Source: Pelecanus crispus | Taxonomy: Eukaryota > Chordata > Aves > Pelecaniformes > Pelecanidae | Direction: 5' to 3' | Assembly: GCF_030463565.1 (NCBI RefSeq) | Contig: NC_134648.1 | Span: forward strand, 45,694,346 to 45,758,345 | Length of the DNA stretch: 64,000 nt | Shown here: one piece after another, positions 27,562 through 39,864 of the stretch | Position numbering within the stretch: the stretch's first letter is position 1 | Layout: each line of letters begins with the position of its first letter | Position numbers and translations under genes: made by a program | The notes under the pieces: model-generated | What the model was told of the DNA's origin: nothing | The model's input: the letters and a program-made list of their open reading frames with translations, nothing else | The model's database searches: none

Positions 27562-29799
27562 ACTTTTTTGACATCCCCAGCCAATTTCAAAAATTCCAGG
27601 CTTTCCCACTGCTATCATCTTGAGTATTTTCCAACACCTGTGTGAGTCCAGGGCTCCTGACATCCATCGGGGTGTGGATGAGGCCTGTGTTTGTAGGCAG
27701 TCCTGGTGTGCGGTATGAGGGTTTGAAACTGGACCCTTGTTAACCTGTTCGTTACAACGAGACCCTGTTAACCTCTTCCTTTCACATTCAATTTTTGGTG
27801 GAAAACATTACTTCCTTCAAACTGACTTACAGAAAGAGATGTTGCAGATATGAAAAAAAAAAAAAAAGATTAATGTGTTTTAATTTTAAAACATCTATGT
27901 TCAGAGTTGCTTATAACAGGAAAAAAGATATTTTGATCACTGCTGGTAACAATTCCAGCACATGCACGAGGAAACTCACATCCCTCAAGTCCTACTGCTG
28001 CCAAAGACGACAGCGTGGTCTAGAAGAAAACAACCTTTCGGTACAGACACAGTCTTGCCTGTTAGTAAGGTGGCAGTTAGGCAAGGTGGCAGCTATGCTG
28101 AGCAGTGAATTTTTCCTCTTCAGTTCAAAAACTTGAAATCAGTAATGGAAAACCACAGCGTTCAATAGGTTATTGAATGAAGCCAATGTTCAATGGTCTC
28201 CCTTTCCATGTTCCTGAACCCACTGGGGTGTTTCCCTTGCAAATGAAGCTTCACAGAGGGCTGTGGCTCCTCATGGTGTTCCTCTAAAGGAAGCCGGCTT
28301 CTGCTTTTTTTTTTTGTAGCAGCAAAGGTAAAATTGTTCAAGTTTTTAATATATGGATTTAAAATCCACAACCCTCGTAGATTTCAGGAGGAATCAGTTA
28401 GTAAATGGTTTAGGCAACCACCAGCCAAAATGCTTGTTGGGTACTAAACAAGGAATATGTGTTGTAGGAGGACTTCAGCTTATTTTAACCACCAAGTACA
28501 CACAGGCCAAAAAAGTCAGTTCGTAAAAGAAAGAGTACAATGACACAAAAGTGCGACTTGATGATCTTTCTAGTCTTATCCTTATTTTTAGGTTTATTCT
28601 AGCCTTATTATCATTCAAAAATTTCCTAACAACTGTTTTAAATCAACATATCTTTCCTAAAGAAAAGTACTTATACAAAACATCTATATATATTTTCATA
28701 AACACAAGTCCAAGTTTCAAGTTAAAACTCTGGGAAAAAAAAAAATCTGTTTGTATAGCAGTGCTGGCTTAACGGAAGAAAAGTAGGAGTTGCAGGACAC
28801 AGAGAAACTGGAATAAATCAAACAGCCCTGAAAGTCAATTAATGCGGAGGTAGAAGCAGGGAAGCATCCAGCTTTACCTCTCTCCAGACAGCAATAAGTC
28901 TCTTGCAAATGTAGCTGTCAGAAATAGTTGCTTTGTTTTCGACAAGTGGCATTACTTCTTCTTATACTGGAATTAAAATTGATTGAAACTGATTCGTGAC
29001 TTTTCAATATTTTCCACACCCCTTAATTCCTTTCAATTTGAAAACATTATTTCAGTGAAATAAACACAGATAGAAATAGTATATATATGGGGGGGTTGGT
29101 ATTCTTTTTTTTTTCTTTGAGACATCTAGTGTTTTTTGACTGGGTAGTTATTCATTTTCCATGAAAGAAATGCTTTCAGAACTGATGTCTTCCTAACGGA
29201 ATTTAAAAAAACTTTTTACTGATTCCTCTGGGGGGAAAAAAAGGGAACAAAATAACTATAAATTCTTAAGCAGCCACACATGGAAAGGTTCTAATCAGAA
29301 CAAAAGTTTTGCTGTGCTGCTTGGAAGGGTCTCCCAGTTTAAGTCTTGCCCCTGCTTTCGGACCCACCTGGATGAAGGGCAGTGAGCAGGCAGTGATGCC
29401 AAGCGCTGGGGCTGGCCTGGGAGCAGGGCCGAGGAGGATGAGAAACCTGCAGCAGACAGGGACCCGCGGGGGAAAGCAGAGCCTGGCAAAAGTGCGCTGA
29501 AGGTTCAGGGAGCTTGTGACAACATTTCATGGCAAAACCACCAGCAGCGTACCTCTGCCTGAACTTCTTTGACTTCAGCAGCTGTAAAGCTGTGTTTGTT
29601 TGGATTCAGCTGCAGGACCAGTTCACCTAAAGTCTTGCAGCAGCAGAACACGGTATAGTTCAGGCATCTTTATAGCATTATTAAAGCAAGATCCTACTAG
29701 AAAGTCTGCTTATTCTTGTCCCAGATACAACATGCGATAGCACCATTTTAAGCGCAGGACCCAAACACATCCCGAACATTTCTTGCTATATCATGACAG

Positions 29800-29960
29800 C
29801 AAACTTGTAAGACAGCCAGTCTTTATGATCCCCATTTACCTACAAGGAACTGAGTGATAAGGCGTGGAAGGATCAAATGATTTGCACAGAGCTTCACCAG
29901 TAACTTGTGGATGTGGCAGGCACTGGACCAGTCCCTGCTAAATCTCAACAGAGAACTCTA
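29800..29960 (-). mobile_element. MIR-like SINE fragment
   Basis: On the plus strand the words TGATCCCCATTTACCTACAAGGAACTGAG, then a GATTTGCACAGAG block, then CACCAGTAACTTGTGG follow the order of the MIR complement (ATCCCCATTTTACAGATGAGGAAACTGAG, CTTGCCCAAGGTCACAC, TAGTAAGTGGCAG). Divergence is high, as expected for a repeat older than the bird-mammal split. Confidence 0.45.
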
Positions 29961-31019
29961 ACCATGAGAACATCCTTTCCCCCAGAACATAGAAGTTTGT
30001 GATTAGTCTAACTGAATTATTTGTTTTTCAGTGTTTCTACCCCCATGTATTTCAAGCCTTTGCTGACTTTTGGTCAGCTGCAGAACCCCACATGAAACCA
30101 GGGTGCCTTGCTGTAAAACAGAGACCTGCATGTCACCCTTACATAGACCCATTGGCAGCAGTCCAAGGACTTCCCTTATCCCAGTGGGCTTTTCCACATG
30201 TTCAGAGCAGTGAATAATGAGAAGATCACGAAAAGCATGGTAGGTAAAGGGAGGATGAGGGCAGTAATCTGAGCAAGGGAAAGCAGGTGGCAAAGGTAGC
30301 AGTGATCGCATAGCTAAATTGTCAAGAATGGGAACAACTAAAATAAATACAAAGCAGTTGCAGTCATAAGGAACATGTTGGGATATGGTGAGGAGCGTTG
30401 GATGGTGGAAGGATGGCAGGGTTTCTTTGTTGCCATGAAGGTATGCTATGTGCTTGGTGATTCCTACCAGGTAAACCTGTTTTTCTAACTCTTGCTGTAG
30501 TAAATCTATTCCCTTAGAAGGAAAGAAGCAGGCAAAATTCACTGCTGTCCTGCAGCAGATTCTGGGTGACTGACAAATTGAAAGGATGTAACAAATATTT
30601 TGTAATTAATCAAATCTGTGGAGTTACAAAAATGACCATAACAATCTCCCTAAAAACTAGATTGTGAAGCCAATTGCTTCCTCAGTTAATTGTCCAAGAG
30701 CCCTGAACCCTGGTTATAAGACACAACATTGATATTAAGTGAGAGAAAACCAGTTCCTGAAGCCTGTAGCTGTTGCGGACAGAATCATGGAGCTCTGCAT
30801 CACTAGGAGTCAGAAACACCTTTTGCACTGAGATGTTCTGAGGGACTGATCGTCTGGTTTTCTTCTGCACGGAAACAGCTCTCCTTTATGCAGTTAATGA
30901 CCTGATACCCTTTAGACCTCTTGGTGTCTGTGTAACCTTCAGCAGCAGCAGCAGCCTGTCAGAGTCACGTAACCAGAATTGGTTCCTTCCTCTCCTGTCC
31001 AACTCCTTTTTCTTTGTTT

Positions 31020-31380
31020 TCATCTCATCTGTGCTAACAACCCTTCTGTGTAGCATCCTGCAAGGTCAGTCTCTGACACTCTCCTTTGGCCCATCTTGTA
31101 TCACCCTGGTCTCTTCTCTGCCTTCACAGCTATCTGTACTGGGTAAGTGTCTTCTCTTCTGCAGCTCCACCACCTGGAACAACCTTATTTTGTCTCTTGT
31201 TGACTCTCTGTCTTGTTTCAAATCGCATTTGAAATAGCTTTTCACCTTTGCTATACCTATTTTTCTCATTCTCCGCTGCTTGCTTGCCTTGTAATTGCAT
31301 TAGAGGCACTCAGTGAAACACTTTGGCGCAAGACAACTCCAGATAAATAAATGCTATCTTACTGTATTAAAGTGGAATTC
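31020..31380 (+). mobile_element. Possible ancient L2/L3-type LINE 3' end
   Basis: A pyrimidine-rich stretch is followed by TCAGTGAAACACTTTGG and, about 20 bases later, GATAAATAAATGCTATCTTA. Many CR1/L3/L2-clade elements end in a word like GCGCTTTGAGA followed by CTATATAAATGCAAA. The upstream coding part is not translatable and the family is uncertain. Confidence 0.3.
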
Positions 31381-34300
31381 ACAGGCCAGAACAGTTTGTT
31401 GTTTCATAGGTGTTATTGTTGTAAAACCAAAGCAGAGATGAAACACTCCCTGTAAGTGTGGGTTTTGAACTGATGCTTCCCCCAACCTGTGCTGGAGGGT
31501 GTATCAGTACTGTTTCTCCACAGGTAAGAAGCAATCAGCATCAGCAACTTTTAACATACTGATTTTTAAATACTCCAAAACTTCTCAATTTTGCAGTGTC
31601 TTGGGACATGTAATAACAAAGAATTGTGAGTGTTCACCCTAAAGGAGGATCTCTCTCATCCCCACAATGTATGAAATGTTTTTGTCGTAAGCTATTGCAA
31701 CGTGTCAGTGAAGATTTTCCACTGCACTGAGGAATTCCTGTATTTGGCTGTCTCATGTTAAGCTGTGGTAGATAACTGACACCAGCATGATGTTTCTTGT
31801 TGCCCCCTGTGACAGAAGTTACAGGCAGTAAAATCTGCTTAGCTGTATCACCTGAACAGGCCACCTTCCCACAATGGTAGTTTAGTCTGTATTAAACAGA
31901 CGGCTCTTTCTGCCCTCCTCCCCCATTTTATGATGCTATTTGGTGACACCAAATTCTGAAAAATTAATGCATACATGAAGGCAACAATCCATAGATTTTC
32001 TTTCCTTCACAAGTTTTGTGCAAAGGCTGTAGTTCAGGATTTGAGCTTGTTTGATACTACATACCCTCTTGGCCAGAGGAGCATCTGGTTAGTAAAATTC
32101 CTTGCTAGTTTTCCTTCAGATTTGTTACTGGTGGTTGTTGTGACTGATCACAAAATGGTGGTGGTCAAGCAAAGCAGCTGGTGTGCTTAAGCAAACATCT
32201 ACAGTATGATGTGTACAAAACCACCGGCATGAAAAGTGTACCTCTCATTACTGCACTAACTCTGCATACAGCTTGCTTTCTTGCTATTATACGTACAGTT
32301 ACATGCATGCAGCTCCGACTACATATCTCAGAGGTGGTACTACTGGGTAATTAAGGGCACTTTGTTCATTCTTTGAATGATTTCAATGATTCAAGGCCTG
32401 GCGTTGATAACAATTCTTCCGTCTAAAGACAACTACAGTGCATCTTATTCAAACTCCCCATATACCCAGAAGACTCAGAAAAGAAACAGAGCAAGAGCTA
32501 GCTTTACAGGCCAATGCTTGGTCAAGACTTGCTCATGCTATGTGTTTTCACAGCAAGAGAGGAGACTCTTTGGTGGGAAACGTCTAGCCAGCTTCTGTTC
32601 ATTTTGACAACTCAAAGGGAAGTGGGAGGGTGTCCACAAATGCAAAAATCTGTATGTGTAAACTGTGTTTAAAATAATGTAGCATATACATGTACAGCTA
32701 TATGAGATAGACTACATACAGACTTACTGAATTATCACAGAACAGGCTACAGAGGCATATCTTTTATCCTCTCACAAGTGTTAGCAGGGGTATAATTCCA
32801 GTTTTGAGCCAAATGAGTTTGTGACAATTGATTTAGCCTGGCTGTTGCTACAAAACTTCATAATAACAGAGCATATTGTAGAACCGGTAAAATAGGTCAT
32901 AATTAAGTAAGAACTCTTATTATATTTATGTATAAACAACTTATTTGTATTCATAGTGGATTGTCTCCACAAATCTATTCTTGTCTCGGAGCCAAATAGA
33001 AATTTAATGTCATTGTTATGTTTAGGTGAACATCACACTCTTATATTCCCCTCTGTTTGGCCTTGAATAAAAATCAGAGCAACAATAATATAAATGGTAT
33101 GAAAGTAGTCATGAACAGTAGCCCAGCTGTACTGGACAGAATTCTACAAATCAATTAGATGGTCATAAAAAGCTAAACAGATGTGGATGAATCAACTGTG
33201 GAAATAAAATGGATTGAACTCTTACATTTATTGTTCATGTATAACCCTTTTTAATAACCAAGATGGGTAAATTACACTAATTAACCTTTAAAAATTTAGA
33301 TGATTTCTAAATAATAGCTTCAAACAATGCCTATTCTTTTCATTGTTACTTCTAAGTGTTTTGTCCATGACAAGGCAGTTTCATTAGAAGATCTACAGGG
33401 GTAGTTGTTTAAATGAGCTTTTTCTTTTTTGTTTCTCTATCATTAGACTTTCTACGGTACATACTCCCACCTCTCCCCCATCAGGTAGCCCTTGGAGTCA
33501 GGAGAAATCAAATCCATATATCCTAGGAAGCAATGACAAGAAAACTCAACTGCTGGAGACCACTTGAGTTGGGTCTGACTGCTCTTGGGTGGGATAGATT
33601 ATCTGCCAGGACAGCAAATCCTATTCCTAGCCATAAGAAAGCGTTATCTGGGCTAAAGCAATGCTGGCAGCAAAGGCAATGTGTAGCCCAACGCTTTTAC
33701 ACAGGTTGCCTGGATCCTCAGCAACCTGCCGGGCTGCAGGTAGTTTTCAGCCACTTTGTGCCATGCTTTGAGATAAAAGCAATTGTGAGAGGATTATATG
33801 GGTTCATGTTATAGCACACTGAAATCAGGGTAGAGAGATTCCTATGGCTACAGAAGTCTTAAGTACTCAGCAAGTCTTCAGCAGGAAGGGTTAGGAGAAA
33901 CACTTGCTTTTAAAGGGGAAGGGAAAAGGTATCCGTAAGGGAAAATTTCTAGAGACTTTTTTCCCTCTTCAAAGCCCCCTCCCCATGTCTTCATTCAGGA
34001 TAGGATGGTTTGGCATGTGTTACTGCAGAAAATGTTTTGTTTGTTCTCACTGGTGCAAATGATTTGTAAACTCGTTGATCAAAAATATTTTTTTATTCAG
34101 TATTTTGACTACTTCTCCTTCAAGTTATGTATCTTTGGCATTCTGGGGTTATAATTTCCCAGTGGTGCTGTAAGGTCTTTATTAAAAGAAAAGAGATAAC
34201 TTATGATGTATTTAAAAAAACAATAAAAAATCCAGCACTGATCACAATACATTGGGTGGAATGGTGAATGGTTTGAGCTTCCCAAATTACTGATATTACC

Positions 34301-37300
34301 TGCTGATACGAGGGCTGTTCAAAAGGGCACTTCACTTTGGGGTTTATTTATTAAAATCCTGCACTCAACTGTAAGAAATTAGTCTCCTAGAGATGAATCG
34401 CTCCCTACTCAGGGGAGCTTGAAGCAAAGAAAAGGATCATGCACACATTGCAGAACTGCACGGTAACACAAGCTCCAATGTTTTACTACATCCCTCATGC
34501 AAGGTGCTAAACAGCAATGTGAAGCATTCCTAAGGGAGACCAATGTTCTTGGCTTAAAAGGGATGTTCTTAGACATCTTCCTCAGATAATTAATGCCAAA
34601 TTTACAGTGTTGTAGGATTTTTTTAATCTTGTAACTGTAAGCCCTTAATAGCTGAGGTTAAGTGTGAAGCACGGGCTATCAGACTCTGGCAAAACCTTGA
34701 AAGATCTCTACATCAGCTCTCAGGTGAGCATAAATAAGAAGAATGCCTCGCTTTATCTGTGAAATTTTATGTATTGCAGCTGGGATACAAGTCTGTCTTG
34801 ACTTCTTGCAGTGGAAGCCAAGCTATCCTTTCAGTTCCTGGTTGGCTACAGAGATTTTAAGCATTTCCTTCGAAACATGCATCTTGAAAACATCAGGACA
34901 GAAGAGATGCAGCTCAGCCAAGAGCCTTGGCAGCCTGGAATGCTTTGCTATCTCTCTCCAGCAGGACATACCATGGTCATTCTCTCTTTTCCAGCCAGTT
35001 TACAGCAGAATGAGCTTGTTGGTGTTGATAATGTGGAATAGCTGTACACTAGAACAATGGTAAACCTTCTCTGGGTAAGTTAATTAAGCAATGCTATTTG
35101 TAATTAGATGTAATTTTAATATATATAGATTGGACATGTGTGGGTAATGTTCACAGAATTTCATCTGAACCCTGTGATATACCACCCTGAAATGGGTTGC
35201 AGTTATGTTCAATGCAAGAGTTCCTCAGCAGGGAAACCTTCTATACAAAATAACCATTGCGTAATGCAAATGCAGGTGGCTTTTGGCTACTACCAAGTTA
35301 GGGTAGTCCTAAAAGACAATCAGTTTTCATACTCTTGTGTGACTCCAGTAACAAATCCCAGAATCCAGCTATGCCATTCTTGCATGACTGATGTCAACAG
35401 GATTTCCACTACTGACTGTGGTAGGGAAAAGTGGAGCTGGGACACCCTCTCAAATGCTCACATGTTGAAGGCGAGATGGACTTTTAACAAACAGTACGCT
35501 TGCTTGTGAGCCTAATTTAATGACGAACCTGCTCCACATCTATCATTTTTATTGCAGTGTGCTTGCTCATGGACTGAGATACCATCTTGCAGGAAACCCA
35601 GCAGCAATAGTTTTCTCAAATTGCTTGCAAATTGAAGAGCTCTGGACTGACAGCCAGGCAGAACGCTTGTTGCAGTACAATAGTTGTTGCCCTCGCTATG
35701 CTGTCGAATGAGTTTCCCCAAAAGCGCAAGTGTCCTTTCACAGGCAAACCTTTAACATTAATGGGATTATGTATGCTGGAGGATGGTGAACTGGTCACTT
35801 AAGTAACCTATAAAAATGCTTCTGTGTAGTTTTATCCACTCAGTAATTTATTCGCTGGAGTGAGCGTGCACATCCAAACCACTCCTTTGTCTGGTTCGGA
35901 TTCAAACCTGGCCCTTTGAGGAATGAGAAATGTTGCTGTAGTAGCAGCAGCCACAGCAGTGCTTCTCAATACATGGGAATTTGCACTTGCCCAGCTGTGT
36001 TCTCTCCTCTTTCTTAAAGCATGATGGAGGACCATTTTGTTCTAGTCTTTCCCCCAAATTCAGCGAACATGAGCACGGTTCTGCTAGAGCTCTAATACCA
36101 AAGAAAGGCAGCCAGTAATGCTGGGCTAAACTTACTGAATTCCCACTTCCATCTGAAATCTCTGACTCAAGAGCCTTTATCTGAAGAACGGTGTCATTTC
36201 CTTGCAATGCTCAGGCCATTGTACCTCTCTGCAAAATAAACGTGGAGGCTTAGCCAAGCCTGGGATCATCAACTGGAAGCTGCTTCCTTCTAGTGCCTTA
36301 AGCCCTAGCTGATCATCACCGAGCGCTCTCAGTATTCACATGAGATGGTTTGGTGTTCTGTTGTTAGAAAATCTGCCTTATTGCAATGAAAAAGGTCCTC
36401 TTGGAACACCAAAAGGTGTTTTGTGTCTTGCTGTTGTTCTAGGACTCTATTTGCCTTAAGGCATTTTTATCATAAAATGGCTTTAATACAGTTAATTCCC
36501 TTTCATGCTTTAAGGGCATACTTCATGTTACATGGGGTTAGGCGAAGCGTTTAACACCAAGCTGCCTGTTGCAAAAGATTTTAGGTAATAGCACTGAGAA
36601 CACGTAAGAGACATCAAAGACACATGAGAGACATCAGTGCTGGGAAATGGAGGCAGCCTTTCTGGATGCCAGGAGCAGCCTGAAAGGAAAACGTCGTATG
36701 GGGGAAGGTATCCTCAGTGCTACATTGTACTGCTAGCTCTAGCTGGAAGGGGAGAAGGAAAAGATGATGTTTTATAAAGAAATAAAGTTATGTTCTTAAG
36801 AACACTTTTGTGTGTCCTTTTGGAGGAAAGGGAGGGTAGATGAGCCCAGTATCAGTAAAAAGGTCTCAGTTGAGGTGTTGACATGCCAACAGTAAATGCG
36901 TCCCCTGCTTCATTTGTGGTTACCTTTCAAACTTCTTCAGCTGCTGCAGCCCCACTGATCAGCACTGTAGCGCTTCTGGCACAGAGGAAAAACGGCTTAA
37001 CTGGTAGTTCTGGAAAATGGATAGTGTACGAGGTCTATTCTGCATCCCCTTTATTACCAGGGTGCAGTGCACTGGGTAGCACATCTGTTTCTGCAGAAAT
37101 AGTCCATATGGAGTCCAATAATAGTCCAAGTTAGTTGTAGAAGGTAAAGCCCAAAGAGACAATAGGCAAGGAAGGATAAACTGGTAAGTCCAGTAGTGCT
37201 GAATACCGGAACCATGTTCTGTTCCCCCATCCCTCTATGCATAGAAGTCATATAGCAGAGGAAGGGAAACTTGCAACAGCTTGGCAGCCATCTGAAACCT

Positions 37301-38380
37301 GCAACTATTTTTAATGTGCAACTCAGAGCAGAGATTATCTTTCCAATTAATTTTTACAGGAAATGCACATTGGCATTAAGCGTACAAGAAATTACCAACT
37401 TGAAACCAAAGAATGGCAAAGGTCTAATAACAAAGCAAGATGAATACCTTGACATTTTTCAAGTGTATCTGCAGCATTTATTTGATAAAGTATATAGGGC
37501 TAATAAATTACCATCCAGCGTACTTCTGCTGTCTCCTTAGCTATTGTCTTGTTACAATGCATCTTCATTATGCTTTCAACCCTTAACTGCTATGTTGCTG
37601 CCATCTTGAGAAAGAGGAGAAGGAGAATCCCATAGCAAGAGATCTTTCAAGTAGCAGGCAATTCACTACAGAAAAAGCCACTCTGAAACTGCTAATGCAG
37701 TCTTTTTGTAACCAGTCTCCCTTGAGGAAATCAGCAGTGTTTGCAATTTATTCCAAGAAGTGACTCCAGATGAGGATTGAAGGGGTTGGTTTTCTTTTTT
37801 TTTTTTCCTGCATATATATACACATATGCACTTGTTTTAATGTAAACTAACAACAAATAATTTAATATTAGACAAATCTTTCAGACCTAGGTATCTGCCA
37901 CAGGTTAATATCTTCTAGCACTTCACTACAGAATTTTCCAGAAAAAATTGCACAGTGCAAATGCAGTAGACTTAGCCAGCACGTCCCACCAGTACTTGAA
38001 TTACGATGCAGGAGTAGAGGCTACTGCTTTATAATAGCTAAACCTCTGTGGTCACCCTTCCTGTCCCCAGTTGTAACAGCCACCTCCCACCACTCTTTCA
38101 AGTACCACTGTGAGGTGTGTGGTGCTAGGCCCAATTACATCCACATTGTACTCTTTCAAGCTATGGCTCTCGGAATACAGTACAAAAAAAAAAAAAAAGT
38201 TTTTGTAGACAGCAAGTAAAGCTTATCTACTTGAGGTAAAAGCTGCAGCTCACTATGCTCCTTCACCAAAACACCCCTCATAATATGAGCTGTTAGGATC
38301 TTCAACAATGGCAACAGTTGGCATAACAAAAGTAGTCTCTGTAGGATACTGTACTCATATGTAGCACGTGATCTGAGTAA
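31381..38380. other. Intergenic, no gene recognised
   Basis: AT-rich unique sequence. I found no exon of a known family, no tRNA box B word and no full-length transposon; the mariner-like end at 34313 is the only repeat suspicion. Confidence 0.65.
34313..34420 (+). mobile_element. Possible solitary mariner-like terminal repeat
   Basis: After a TA dinucleotide the sequence reads CGAGGGCTGTTCAAAAGGGC, which resembles the ends of some mariner elements (CGAGGG..GT.CAAAAAGT). I see no matching inverted end nearby and no transposase, so it may be a remnant or chance. Confidence 0.18.
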
Positions 38381-38436
38381 CTCTCCTACACACAGGTAGG
38401 TTGCAGTCCTCTCCTACACACAGGTAGGTTGCAGTC
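38381..38436. repeat. Perfect 28-bp tandem duplication
   Basis: Two identical 28-bp units (38381-38408 and 38409-38436) begin CTCTCCTACACACAGG. They lack any mismatch, so the duplication is recent or was sequence-corrected. Confidence 0.95.
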
Positions 38437-38896
38437 TTCAACGGCAGAAGCACCTCTTTGTATCCAATGTTGTATCTGAGGCACTCATGACTGCTTGGGT
38501 TAATCTCTTCCTGGGTGGACACTAAGCATCTGAACAGGTAACTATCATAACTGTCTTCTTTCCCGGAGCTAGGACCAGAGCTCAGGCAGCTTTATCTCCC
38601 ACCTCTGCTGGTTCACCTTCAGAGAAGCATTAGATGCAGTTGCTGCAACAAATGTTAAGTCTAAGAACACGGAATCACAGAAAATGCCCGCTATTCTTCA
38701 AAGTGCAAGACTGTGTCCAGTCAGTAGTGTTTATAACACCTGTCACGGGGACTGATACAGGGACGTCAGTGGTATGACTGGCTTAAGCAGAGCAGTTAAC
38801 ATAAAAGACTCCCTGTGTAACAGCTACTTTTCTGCTAAACTGGAATAAAGACAGAGACAGCAAAGAAACTAAAGAACTGGTATAAACAGAAAATGG

Positions 38897-39753
38897 TTTA
38901 TTTAAAAAAAAAAAAACCACAAAACAAGCAAAATCACACTCCAGTGTGTGGCCAAAGGTCTGACTTTAATTTAAACTATGTACCCAGCATCCATGCTTCC
39001 GAAGCCATGTAAGCATGCATATGCAAGGAAGGGAAGCTGCTGCCTGCTGGCATGCTCCATAAGACCTCCCCTGGAGTGGTCTTTAGAACATATTAAGTTT
39101 GTTAGCAGGGTATGAAGTTTGAATTCCTACAGTGCACTGAGGAAGTGAAGAACAGGTGTGTCTATTTCCACATACAGGATTTCCACAGCCATCTTTTAAA
39201 AAGAAATGTAATTTTCTGCATTTCTAACAGCTGTGGAAACAGTGACAAATATGGAAAAAAAAATGCACATAAGCATGCATACTACAAGGTTTTGGTTTTT
39301 TTTTTTTTTTTTTTCCCTAAGACAGTTTACTTATGAGGAAGTATTTCATTTTATTTCACAAATCTATGCAAACTACCTAAAGGAAAAGTATTCAAAAGAT
39401 AGCCCTTTTGAATACTCAATCATCAAGAATTACATGTGAAATGTAGCTTCTGCATGCAGGCTAAGACTTTCCACATATGAACAATGCTGCAATCCTCCTT
39501 TATAACAGAAGGGAATGGATTCTTAGAATGCTACTCCTAAAACATTCTTTATTTTAAAGTAACTATTTCATTAATAGACTGGTTTAAAATGAGTTCTTCT
39601 GAAAGCAAGCTTTCAAAATCATCCGAAAGGAGCTTACATGCATGCTTTGTTTCCATTGCTAAAGTCATCTCCAATGAACACTACTCAGGTCTATGGTTGA
39701 GGCATGTGTAAAGCATGATGAGGACTCTGAAAAGATTTTTTTTTTTTTTTTTT
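38897..39753 (-). other. MBIP: MBIP 3' untranslated region with candidate poly(A) signals
   Basis: On the minus strand, AATAAA hexamers occur at 39553-39548, 39355-39350 and 38902-38897, about 200, 400 and 850 nt after the stop. The nearest is the simplest candidate; I cannot tell which is used. The span also holds two long A runs in the mRNA sense (39755-39736 and 39314-39296), which could prime oligo-dT internally. Confidence 0.4.
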
Positions 39754-39755
39754 TT
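39736..39755. repeat. Poly-T tract of 20 touching the MBIP stop codon
   Basis: In the MBIP sense this is an A run that begins with the last two bases of TAA. Length changes here leave the protein unaltered. Confidence 0.97.
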
Positions 39756-39864
39756 ATCGAAGAAGCCGCTCAGCCTCCTTGGACTTGCTTTCTTTTGTTT
39801 TCCTCAGTAATGCCTGTTTTATAGCATTGATCTTTTCATCAAGTTCAGCCAATGAATAGTTCTG
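39754..39864 (-). CDS. MBIP: MBIP terminal coding exon 9 (residues 308-343 and stop)
   Basis: The exon encodes QNYSLAELDEKINAIKQALL followed by a Lys/Glu-rich helical tail ending ERLLR, then TAA. The acceptor is CTTTTAG|CAG. The first 21 residues or so match mammals; the tail differs. The stop codon uses the first two A residues of a 20-base A run. Confidence 0.96.
   Translation of the reverse strand, partial: QNYSLAELDEKINAIKQALLRKTKESKSKEAERLLR

Larger units (their letters stand above)
18261..29799. other. Intergenic, no gene recognised
   Basis: Contains simple sequences at 21128-21214, 25995-26036 and 27543-27561, and an 8-bp perfect inverted repeat with a 6-base loop at 18439-18460. Longer frames (22022-22504 and 22901-23335 on minus) lie in locally GC-richer sequence and overlap frames on the other strand; they show no domain. 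Confidence 0.65.

Noticed and set aside
30003..30542. A 179-residue open frame on the minus strand, the longest in the gene-poor interval
   Set aside because: It has no recognisable domain, mixes low-complexity Pro/Leu/Cys stretches and has no supporting splice or promoter context. One frame of this length in about 40 kb on six frames is within chance.
34743..35063. A 106-residue plus-strand frame and an overlapping 76-residue frame
   Set aside because: Two competing frames and no conserved motif; treated as chance.
35870..35935. A GGTTCGGATTCAAACC word that looks like a tRNA box B or the MIR head
   Set aside because: No matching box A or cloverleaf around it, and neighbouring sequence does not follow MIR order.
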